A DNA stretch of 6,039 nucleotides from an uncultured Muribaculum sp. (lineage in GTDB: Bacteria > Bacteroidota > Bacteroidia > Bacteroidales > Muribaculaceae), in NCBI GenBank assembly GCA_947573015.1, contig CANPDS010000167.1:1-6039 (forward strand). Reading direction: 5' to 3'. Of this stretch, positions 1 through 6,039 are shown piece after piece (the stretch's first letter is position 1; every line of letters starts with the position of its first letter). The notes beneath the pieces were generated by a model. The model made no database searches. It was not told where the DNA came from and was given only the letters and a program-made list of their open reading frames with translations. A program made the position numbers and the translations under genes.

Positions 1-260
1 TCGGTGGCGGTAAGCAGACGGTATGCTCCGCGTATGTCGTTTTTATATAGGCGGTCCTGCCATTCAGGCTGACGGTTGCCGAGCGGACAGCTCCAGTGGC
101 AGAATGGCACGCCGCACTCCATGCAGCGTGATGCCTGTAGGCGACGGTCTTCTGGATTTAGTGTCTGCTCAACTTCTCCGTAATCTTTTATACGGTCGTT
201 GAGAGGACGGTATCCGGCCTCTTTGCGAGGTATTGTAAGAAACGCTTTGGGATTTCCCAT
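1..260 (-). CDS. gltD: Glutamate synthase small subunit (GltD), N-terminal fragment cut by window edge
   Basis: GltD is the beta subunit of NAD(P)H-dependent glutamate synthase. It takes electrons from NAD(P)H onto FAD and passes them through [4Fe-4S] clusters to GltB in the cytoplasm. Only residues 1-86 are in the window; the family is usually about 450-490 aa, so the FAD and NAD(P)H domains lie beyond the left edge. The protein starts MGNPKAFLTIPRKEAGYRPL. The diagnostic feature is C46-x2-C49-x4-C54-x3-C58-P in the context CMECGVPFCHWSCPLGN, followed by PEW, the conserved N-terminal Fe-S motif of GltD and related oxidoreductases. The ATG at 260-258 was chosen because MGNPKAF is a typical GltD start. 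No Shine-Dalgarno sequence precedes it, which is common in Bacteroidetes. It follows gltB after 51 bases on the same strand, so co-transcription is very likely. The identification is secure; what follows downstream cannot be seen. Confidence 0.96.
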   Translation of the reverse strand, partial: MGNPKAFLTIPRKEAGYRPLNDRIKDYGEVEQTLNPEDRRLQASRCMECGVPFCHWSCPLGNRQPEWQDRLYKNDIRGAYRLLTAT

Positions 261-311
261 ATATATTGTTGCGTTATGTTGTCTGTAATAATTTGTTTAA
301 GCATACTCGGA
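261..311 (-). other. gltB-gltD intergenic gap, AT-rich leader without Shine-Dalgarno
   Basis: The 51-base spacer between the gltB stop (TGA, 314-312) and the gltD ATG is AT-rich and reads ...CGCAACAATATAT-ATG on the transcript strand. I see no GGAGG-like site, no hairpin with a T-tract and no convincing promoter. An A/T-rich, unstructured leader is what Bacteroidetes often use for initiation, and its shortness supports a single gltBD transcript. Confidence 0.6.
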
Positions 312-3300
312 TCAATCGCGCTCAATGCTGGCGATTTTCTGTTGCATGCGGTCCATCTTCTCTTGATGAAGCACCTTTTTGTACTCAAACGGTATCACTT
401 TGATAAACTGATCGACATAGTGCTGCCAATTGTCGAGCATCGCCCCTGCGAGCGGACTACGTGTGTATTTGTAATGGTTGCCGATCAGACGGTATAGCTC
501 GCGGTTGTCGGCCATATCCTCTATTAGCGACAGTTCTACCATTTCCATGTTGCAGAAGTAGTCGAAATTGCCATCGGGATTCCATACATAGGCTATGCCT
601 CCGCTCATCCCGGCGGCGAAGTTGCGTCCGGTGGTACCGAGCACTACGGTACGTCCGCCAGTCATATATTCGCAGCAGTGGTCACCGACACCTTCCACCA
701 CAGCTGTAGCGCCGGAGTTGCGAACGCAAAAACGTTCTCCCACACGTCCGTTTATGTATATCTCGCCAGAGGTAGCGCCATAGAGTATTGTATTACCGGC
801 AATTATGTTGTCTTGTGGAACAAATGTGGTTCCGTTAGGTGGAACGATCACTATGCGTCCTCCTGAAAGGCCTTTTCCTACATAGTCGTTGGCATCACCT
901 TCGAGGCGGAATGTAATACCATGGGCAAGGAATGCTCCGAACGATTGTCCGGCTGAACCTTTGAATGAGCAAGCGATGGTGCCGTATGGTAAACCTTCGT
1001 TGCCATATTTTGAAGCTATTACACCTGATAGCATTGCGCCTACGGAGCGGTCGGTGTTGTGGATCTGAAAATCGAGTTCGACCGGCATGGCTGACTCTAT
1101 GGCCGGATATGCACGCGATATCAGTTCGCGGTCGAGTACATGGTCGATATCGTGTGTCTGTGGCACAACATTGATGATTGCGTTTGCTTTGGCCTCGCTT
1201 GGCATGTAGAGCAGTCGCGAGAAGTCGAGATGTGATGTCTTATGGGTAGCACAGTCATTCTTTACTTTGAGCATGTCGGCACGTCCGATCACTTCGTCGA
1301 GCGACCGTACTCCGATTTCGGCTAAAGTTTCTCTGATCTCCTGAGCAAGGAATCGAAAAAAGTTGACCACATATTCCGAACGGCCTACGAATCGACGGCG
1401 CAGTTCCTCATTTTGTGTGGCAACACCTACCGGGCAAGTGTTGAGATGGCATTTGCGCATCATAACACATCCGAGCACAATAAGCGCACTTGTGGCAAAT
1501 CCGAATTCTTCGGCACCAAGCATGGCCATTATTACTACATCACGGGCCGTCTTAAGTTGCCCGTCAGCTTGTAGTTTCACTTGTCCGCGGAGGTTATTTA
1601 GCACAAGAGTCTGTTGTGTTTCGGCCAAGCCGATCTCTACAGGCAGACCTGCATATCGGATTGAACTTGCCGGTGAAGCCCCGGTGCCTCCATCGCTACC
1701 GGAGATAGTGATCAGGTCGCTTTTTGCTTTGGCTACACCTGCTGCAATTGTGCCGACTCCGCTCTCGCTTACAAGTTTCACACTGACTTTGGCTCGAGGG
1801 TTCACGTTCTTAAGATCGAATATCAGTTGTGCGAGATCTTCGATAGAGTAAATGTCGTGGTGTGGAGGTGGAGAGATCAGCGATATGCCTGGTATGGAGT
1901 GGCGTGTCTTGGCTATTATCTTATCTACTTTGAATCCGGGTAGTTGTCCGCCTTCACCGGGCTTTGCGCCCTGGGCAATCTTGATCTGTATTTCGTCAGC
2001 ATTCACAAGATATTCAGCTGTCACTCCGGAACGCCCTGATGCGACTTGCTTAATGGCCGAACGGGCAGATGATCCGTCGGGACGCGGTTTGAAACGTTCG
2101 GCATCCTCTCCACCCTCGCCGGTGTTGGAGCGTGCGCCGATGGCGTTCATGGCGATACCGAGAGCTTCGTGTGCTTCGCGTGATATAGAGCCGAACGACA
2201 TAGCTCCGGTGACGAAACGTTTCATTATGGCCTCTATTGGTTCGACCTCTTCAACAGGCACAGGCGTATCTTTCTTAAACTCAAGGAAGTCGCGGATGAA
2301 AATAGGCTCCGGTTTATTGTCGATTATTGAAGTGAATTCCTTGAATTTCTTGTAGCTGCCCATGCGTGTGGCAAGCTGTAGTGTGGCTATGGCTTCGGGA
2401 GTCCATGCATGGCTTTCACCATCTTTGCGGAAGGCATATTGGCCAATGTGGCGCAGGGGTTCTTCTGCATCAATGTCATCAACGCCATATGCCTCGGCAT
2501 GAGTGGCGAGAATGTCGCGAGTGAGATCGGCAAGGTCTATGCCGCCGATTTTGCTGACGGTGGATCCGAAGTAGCGTCGTGACATTTCTTCTGATATGCC
2601 TACGGCCTCAAACAGCTGGGCTCCTTTGTAAGAGGTAAGGGTAGAGATGCCCATCTTCGACATCACTTTCAGTAGCCCTTTATCTACAGCCTTGATGTAA
2701 TTTTTCTCAGCTGTGTTGAAGTCGAGCTGCAACTCTTTTCGTTCTACAAGATCGTTTATCACGGCAAATGCCAGATAAGGATTGATCGCGCTGGCTCCGT
2801 ATCCTGACAGCAGTGCGAAGTGCATTACCTCACGGGCATCGGCTGTCTCGATGATAAGTGCGGTCTGAAGGCGTTTTTTCCGGTCAATGAGATGATGATG
2901 CACGGCCGAAGTTGCCAGCAGTGACGGTATAGGTGCGTTATCGCTGTCGACACCACGGTCGGATAGCACTATGTAGTTGCATCCTTCGTCAACGGCTTTC
3001 TCCGCTTCGGCGCATAGGCGGTCGATTGCGTCCTCCATACCTGCAGAGCCATCTTTTACAGGAAATGTCATGGCGAGTTTGCGTGTGTTGAAGCCCTTGT
3101 AGCGGAGGTTGCAAAGTATATCGAGCTCCTGATTTGTGATGATAGGGCGCTTGAGCAATACCATCTTGCAAAGTTCGGGGGAGGCGTCGAATAGATTGAG
3201 ACTTATGGCACCTATATAACTGTCGAGACTCATTACAAGCTCCTCGCGCAGAGGGTCGATCGGTGGATTGGTCACCTGTGCGAAATGCTGGCGGAAATAG

Positions 3301-4823
3301 TTGAACAGGAGCTGTGACTCTTTGCTCAGCACGGCAAGAGGTGTGTCGCATCCCATGGAGTTTACCGGCTCTTTTGCATCTATTGCCATCGGAGTCATGA
3401 TTTTTTCTACCTCCTCACGGTGGTAGGAGAATGCACGCAGTAGGCGCTGGAAGTCGACCACTGTGTTTTCAACCTTTCGTCCGGTGGTGATTTTATCAAG
3501 TATTATGCGGTTGCGTTGCAGCCAATCGCGGTATGGGAATTCGTTTGCAAGCTTTTCTTTTAGCTCAGGATCATAATATAGCTTGCCTTTCTCCATATCT
3601 ACCATGAGCATCTTTCCAGGGCGTAGGCGACCTTTCTCCTTTACCTCCGAGGCATCGAATGGCAGTACTCCTATTTCGGAGGCGACGACGATAGTATCGT
3701 TGTTTGTAATCAGATATCTGGCGGGGCGCAGTCCGTTGCGGTCAAGCATGCCACCGGCATAGCGTCCGTCGCTGAAAAGCAGTGTTGCCGGGCCATCCCA
3801 TGCTTCCATCAGAATCGAGTGATATTCGTAGAATGCTTTCAGCTCAGGTGATATGGGGTTGCGGTCGTTGAAAGACTCTGGTACGAGCATGGCCAAAGCA
3901 TGCGGAAGCGACATGCCTGACATTACAAAATATTCCAGCACATTGTCGAGAGATGCGGAGTCGCTCATACCCGGTTGTATGATTGGTGTGACATCGCTGT
4001 CGCCGAGAGCGGCGGTGTGTAGCACGCACTCGCGTGCCTGCATCCACATTCGGTTGCCCTGGATGGTATTTATTTCTCCATTGTGACCCAACATGCGGAA
4101 TGGTTGAGCCAAAGCCCATGTCGGGAAAGTATTGGTGGAGAAGCGTGAGTGAACAAGGACCATTCCGGTGGTGAAGTGGGGATTCATAAGGTCGGGAAAA
4201 TAGTAGCGTAGCTGTAGACTCGACAGCATTCCCTTGTAGACTATGACTTTTGAGGAGAGACTGACTATGTAGAACTGCTCTTTATCAGGCAGGGATGATG
4301 CGGAGATTTTCTTTTCTATACGCCGACGCAGAATGTATAGGCGGGGTTCCATTGGCTCCGTACTTTGATCATCGGCGATGAATATCTGGCGTATGGCAGG
4401 CTCTGCCTCGCGTGCCACGATGCCAAGTTGCTCGTTGTTGGTGGGCACATTGCGTACTGCAATCAGTGTCAGCCCCAGTTCCATAGCTTCCCGCTCAATT
4501 ATGTCGAGGATGCTCTGCTGTGTGTCGTCATCTTTTGGAAAGAATAGCAGACCGGTGCCGTAGCGACCCTTTTCGGGTACCGCAATGCCTTGGAGGAGTA
4601 TAAATTCATGAGGGATCTGCACCATTATTCCTGCGCCGTCGCCGGTCTTCGGATCGGCGCCTTCAGCACCACGGTGCACCATATGCTCCAATACCTGGAG
4701 TCCTTTTTCAACAAGCTGATGGGATTTTACGCCTTTGATGTTGACGAGCAGACCGACACCGCAGGCATCGTGCTCATAGCGGCTGTCGTATAGACCGCGT
4801 GAGGCGGGTAAACCATTATACAT
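312..4823 (-). CDS. gltB: Glutamate synthase large subunit (GltB), complete
   Basis: The 1503-residue alpha subunit of glutamate synthase (glutamine + 2-oxoglutarate + 2 e- to 2 glutamate) is close to the usual bacterial length of about 1480-1520. Domains in order: a 20-residue propeptide ending at Ala20; a class II amidotransferase domain (about 21-430) with nucleophile Cys21 in ACGVGL, Arg51 in HRGAEGADP, the oxyanion-hole motif HNGEIN (Asn248) and DRNGLRPARY (361-370); a central domain (about 450-780); an FMN-binding synthase barrel (about 800-1190) with GAMSFGS (873-879), SNTGEGGED and GSDGGTGAS; the [3Fe-4S] ligands Cys1119-x5-Cys1125-x4-Cys1130; and a C-terminal GXGXG beta-helix (about 1260-1450, with GSAGQSFGAF at 1289). 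The frame stays open back to position 4934, but I take the ATG at 4823-4821. It has AAGGA upstream with an 8-base spacer and gives a normal propeptide, whereas the extension would be translated from a hairpin and a low-complexity tract. No frameshift or missing catalytic residue is visible. Confidence 0.98.
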   Translation of the reverse strand: MYNGLPASRGLYDSRYEHDACGVGLLVNIKGVKSHQLVEKGLQVLEHMVHRGAEGADPKTGDGAGIMVQIPHEFILLQGIAVPEKGRYGTGLLFFPKDDDTQQSILDIIEREAMELGLTLIAVRNVPTNNEQLGIVAREAEPAIRQIFIADDQSTEPMEPRLYILRRRIEKKISASSLPDKEQFYIVSLSSKVIVYKGMLSSLQLRYYFPDLMNPHFTTGMVLVHSRFSTNTFPTWALAQPFRMLGHNGEINTIQGNRMWMQARECVLHTAALGDSDVTPIIQPGMSDSASLDNVLEYFVMSGMSLPHALAMLVPESFNDRNPISPELKAFYEYHSILMEAWDGPATLLFSDGRYAGGMLDRNGLRPARYLITNNDTIVVASEIGVLPFDASEVKEKGRLRPGKMLMVDMEKGKLYYDPELKEKLANEFPYRDWLQRNRIILDKITTGRKVENTVVDFQRLLRAFSYHREEVEKIMTPMAIDAKEPVNSMGCDTPLAVLSKESQLLFNYFRQHFAQVTNPPIDPLREELVMSLDSYIGAISLNLFDASPELCKMVLLKRPIITNQELDILCNLRYKGFNTRKLAMTFPVKDGSAGMEDAIDRLCAEAEKAVDEGCNYIVLSDRGVDSDNAPIPSLLATSAVHHHLIDRKKRLQTALIIETADAREVMHFALLSGYGASAINPYLAFAVINDLVERKELQLDFNTAEKNYIKAVDKGLLKVMSKMGISTLTSYKGAQLFEAVGISEEMSRRYFGSTVSKIGGIDLADLTRDILATHAEAYGVDDIDAEEPLRHIGQYAFRKDGESHAWTPEAIATLQLATRMGSYKKFKEFTSIIDNKPEPIFIRDFLEFKKDTPVPVEEVEPIEAIMKRFVTGAMSFGSISREAHEALGIAMNAIGARSNTGEGGEDAERFKPRPDGSSARSAIKQVASGRSGVTAEYLVNADEIQIKIAQGAKPGEGGQLPGFKVDKIIAKTRHSIPGISLISPPPHHDIYSIEDLAQLIFDLKNVNPRAKVSVKLVSESGVGTIAAGVAKAKSDLITISGSDGGTGASPASSIRYAGLPVEIGLAETQQTLVLNNLRGQVKLQADGQLKTARDVVIMAMLGAEEFGFATSALIVLGCVMMRKCHLNTCPVGVATQNEELRRRFVGRSEYVVNFFRFLAQEIRETLAEIGVRSLDEVIGRADMLKVKNDCATHKTSHLDFSRLLYMPSEAKANAIINVVPQTHDIDHVLDRELISRAYPAIESAMPVELDFQIHNTDRSVGAMLSGVIASKYGNEGLPYGTIACSFKGSAGQSFGAFLAHGITFRLEGDANDYVGKGLSGGRIVIVPPNGTTFVPQDNIIAGNTILYGATSGEIYINGRVGERFCVRNSGATAVVEGVGDHCCEYMTGGRTVVLGTTGRNFAAGMSGGIAYVWNPDGNFDYFCNMEMVELSLIEDMADNRELYRLIGNHYKYTRSPLAGAMLDNWQHYVDQFIKVIPFEYKKVLHQEKMDRMQQKIASIERD

Positions 4824-4831
4824 AAAAACTT

Positions 4832-4836
4832 TCCTT
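4832..4836 (-). promoter_or_regulatory. Shine-Dalgarno site of gltB (AAGGA)
   Basis: The transcript reads TTCTAAGGAAAGTTTTT-ATG, placing AAGGA 8 bases before the ATG at 4823. This decides the gltB start in favour of MYNGLPASRG over the upstream in-frame ATG at 4934. It stands out because gltD in the same window has no such site and Bacteroidetes genes often lack one. Confidence 0.65.
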
Positions 4837-4854
4837 AGAATACTGTGCGTGTGG

Positions 4855-4866
4855 ATGTGCGCACAT
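4855..4866. promoter_or_regulatory. Perfect 12-bp palindrome in the gltB leader, candidate operator
   Basis: ATGTGCGCACAT is a perfect, unspaced 12-bp palindrome 32-43 bases upstream of the gltB start codon. A further TGTGCG copy lies at 4844-4849, 12 bases from the one inside the palindrome. Having no loop, it is a poor RNA hairpin, so a dimeric protein-binding site is the more natural reading. No known operator consensus is claimed, and no Bacteroides-type promoter (TTTG near -33, TAnnTTTG near -7) was recognised around it. Chance occurrence remains possible. Confidence 0.35.
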
Positions 4867-4872
4867 TTGAGT

Positions 4873-4900
4873 AAAAAACAGGGAGAGTGGAGGGGGAGAG
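4873..4900 (-). promoter_or_regulatory. Pyrimidine-rich tract ending in T6 in the glnN-gltB spacer
   Basis: On the transcript strand this stretch is almost all C and T (CTCTCCCCCTCC..., then TTTTTT), with only one A and one G. It begins 4 bases after the downstream arm of the 4905-4932 hairpin. A C-rich, G-poor single-stranded RNA resembles a Rho loading site, and the final T run could mark a pause or termination point. The run lies too far from the hairpin (about 26 bases) for a standard intrinsic terminator. The function is inferred. Confidence 0.3.
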
Positions 4901-4904
4901 TATG

Positions 4905-4932
4905 GCTCCGCAGCCATAATAGGCTGCGGAGC
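4905..4932 (-). terminator. Strong intercistronic hairpin after glnN, possible terminator, attenuator or processing site
   Basis: GCTCCGCAGCC and GGCTGCGGAGC form a perfect 11-bp GC-rich stem around a 6-base A/T loop (4916-4921). It starts 36 bases after the glnN stop codon and ends 81 bases before the gltB start. There is no T-tract directly after the stem on either strand, so it is not a textbook intrinsic terminator. It may cause partial termination, protect the 3' end of a glnN transcript, or act with the adjacent pyrimidine tract. One arm can also fold alone as ATGGCT-GCGG-AGCCAT (transcript strand, 4917-4902), a structure that excludes the long stem. Confidence 0.5.
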
Positions 4933-4968
4933 ATTGATAATTATTGCTTAAATCTCAGTTGAAGAGAA

Positions 4969-6039
4969 TCAGCGGATAAAGAGCAATTCGCGGTATTTGG
5001 GGAGTGGCCACATTTCATCGTCTACCATAAGTTCGAGCTTGTCGATATGGTAGCGGATTACATCCATGCATGGGAGCACGTTGTCGTGATATGCAATGGC
5101 TTTGGCGCGTTCTTCAGTAATCTTGTTGGCTTCCTTGCGGGCATTGACCATCTTTTTCACTTCTTCCATGATAGTGGCCATATGGGTGGATATGCGCTCG
5201 ATGGTGTCAAGATCCATAGCTGCGAGTTTGTCGCCCTTCTCGTTGGGGAAGAGTGTCTTGAGCTTGAACACATTGTCGGTGAGTACTGACTGATAGCGGA
5301 TAGCCACTGGAATTACATGATTGATGGCGAGGTCGCCGAGCACGCGTGCTTCAATCTGGAGTTTCTTGGTATACATCTCCCATTTTACTTCGTTGCGTGC
5401 TTCAAGTTCAAGTTTGGTGAACACACCTGTTTTCTTGAACATCTCGATGCTTGACGGTGACAGATATGCGTCGAAAATCTTTGGTGCGGAAGTCTCGCAG
5501 TCGAGTCCGCGACGTGCGGCTTCCTCTTTCCATTCATCGGAGTATCCGTTACCATCGAAGTGTATGGCCTTGGATGCCTTGAGTATCTCTTTGATTTCGG
5601 CGAGAAGAGCATGGTTGAGGGTCTCTCCGGCGGCAATGCGTGCGTCAACCTTTGTCTTGAAGTCCATCAACTGCTCAGCAACAGCAGCGTTGAGCGCTAT
5701 CATAGCGGATGCGCAGTTGGCCGATGAGCCTACGGCACGGAACTCAAAACGATTGCCGGTGAATGCAAACGGCGATGTGCGGTTACGGTCGGTATTGTCA
5801 ACCATGATTTCCGGGATCTGGTCAACATTGATTTTCAGTCCCTTTTTGCCTGCCAGCTCTATCAGTTCATCAGAATCACTCTTTTCGAGTTTGTCGAATA
5901 TTTCTGCAAGTTGTGATCCGAGGAATATTGATATGATGGCTGGGGGCGCTTCGTTGGCTCCGAGACGATGGGCATTGGTGGCCGACATGATCGATGCTTT
6001 CAGCAATCCGTTAAGGCGGTGTACTGCTGCCATTGTGTT
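4969..6039 (-). CDS. glnN: Glutamine synthetase type III (GlnN), C-terminal half, cut by window edge
   Basis: This enzyme makes glutamine from glutamate, ammonium and ATP in the cytoplasm, the entry step of the GS-GOGAT cycle. The window holds 356 codons plus the TGA at 4971-4969. Type III enzymes are about 730 aa, so roughly the first half lies beyond the right edge; the ATG at 6033 is internal, since the frame continues to the edge. Recognisable segments, numbered from the first codon in the window: SATNAHRLGANEAPPAI (about 19-35), the GSIII-type version of the conserved glutamate-binding flap segment with its EAP; then NRTSPFAFTGNRFEFRAVGS, whose Glu99 and Arg101 match the E-x-R active-site pair of glutamine synthetases; then a helix-rich C-terminal domain specific to type III, ending KYRELLFIR. 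These exclude type I and type II enzymes. It lies 145 bases upstream of gltB on the same strand, so the two may share a transcript, though the spacer hairpin could separate them. Confidence 0.96.
   Translation of the reverse strand, partial: NTMAAVHRLNGLLKASIMSATNAHRLGANEAPPAIISIFLGSQLAEIFDKLEKSDSDELIELAGKKGLKINVDQIPEIMVDNTDRNRTSPFAFTGNRFEFRAVGSSANCASAMIALNAAVAEQLMDFKTKVDARIAAGETLNHALLAEIKEILKASKAIHFDGNGYSDEWKEEAARRGLDCETSAPKIFDAYLSPSSIEMFKKTGVFTKLELEARNEVKWEMYTKKLQIEARVLGDLAINHVIPVAIRYQSVLTDNVFKLKTLFPNEKGDKLAAMDLDTIERISTHMATIMEEVKKMVNARKEANKITEERAKAIAYHDNVLPCMDVIRYHIDKLELMVDDEMWPLPKYRELLFIR

Noticed and set aside
188..388. 66-codon minus-strand open frame spanning the gltB-gltD junction
   Set aside because: It overlaps the end of gltB and the start of gltD out of frame, has no recognisable domain, and both flanking genes are well supported.
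276..866. Overlapping plus-strand open frames of 62-82 codons opposite the gltB 3' end
   Set aside because: They lie opposite the conserved GXGXG region, overlap one another, and show Cys/Arg/Ser-rich translations typical of antisense noise.
1363..2355. Two plus-strand open frames of 162 and 167 codons that abut (TAA then ATG at 1849-1854) in the same frame, antisense to gltB
   Set aside because: They lie wholly opposite the conserved FMN domain of GltB, the translations are rich in Ser, Arg, Pro and Thr with no recognisable motif, and long antisense frames are an ordinary by-product of codon bias in a conserved gene.
2989..4119. Minus-strand open frames of 120 and 91 codons at 2989-3351 and 3844-4119
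   Set aside because: Both lie inside gltB in another frame on the same strand; the composition is Arg/His/Gln-rich, as expected of a frame shadow.
4905..4932. Reading the spacer hairpin as a classic intrinsic terminator, on either strand
   Set aside because: No T-run follows the stem directly: the minus strand continues CATACTCTCCCC and the plus strand ATTGATAATT. It is kept only as a possible non-canonical terminator or attenuator.
4824..4934. 37-residue N-terminal extension of GltB starting at the ATG at 4934
   Set aside because: It would be translated from the hairpin and the pyrimidine tract, has a low-complexity sequence unlike any GltB leader, and the ATG at 4823 has its own AAGGA site.
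5047..5648. Open frames of 65-87 codons on both strands inside glnN
   Set aside because: These are shadows of the glnN frame with no start signals or motifs of their own.

Overview
The window is a piece of a bacterial ammonium-assimilation locus. All genes lie on the minus strand, in transcription order glnN (type III glutamine synthetase), gltB (glutamate synthase large subunit), gltD (glutamate synthase small subunit). Only gltB is complete. glnN loses its N-terminal half at the right edge, and gltD loses all but its first 86 residues at the left edge. No tRNA, rRNA, CRISPR array, insertion sequence or phage gene was seen.

The source is most likely a member of the Bacteroidales (Bacteroides, Parabacteroides or Muribaculaceae-like). 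This is inferred from the type III (GlnN) class of glutamine synthetase, the Bacteroidetes-like start of GltB (a short propeptide ending just before CGVGL), the AT-rich leader of gltD with no Shine-Dalgarno sequence, and a base composition close to balanced by eye. Genus cannot be settled from the sequence alone.

Layout from right to left: positions 6039-4969 hold the C-terminal 356 residues of GlnN. Positions 4968-4824 are a 145-base spacer, the only sizeable non-coding stretch. It contains, in transcript order, a strong 11-bp hairpin, a pyrimidine-rich tract ending in six T, a perfect 12-bp palindrome and an AAGGA ribosome-binding site. Positions 4823-312 encode GltB (1503 aa). Positions 311-261 are a short AT-rich gap. 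Positions 260-1 encode the N-terminus of GltD.

The genes form the GS-GOGAT cycle. GlnN makes glutamine from glutamate, ammonium and ATP. GltB hydrolyses glutamine, channels the ammonia to its FMN site and reductively aminates 2-oxoglutarate, yielding two glutamates. GltD supplies the electrons from NAD(P)H through FAD and Fe-S clusters. The coding part is ordinary core metabolism. The part worth a second look is the glnN-gltB spacer, whose stacked elements suggest a control point that could uncouple glutamine synthetase from glutamate synthase expression.
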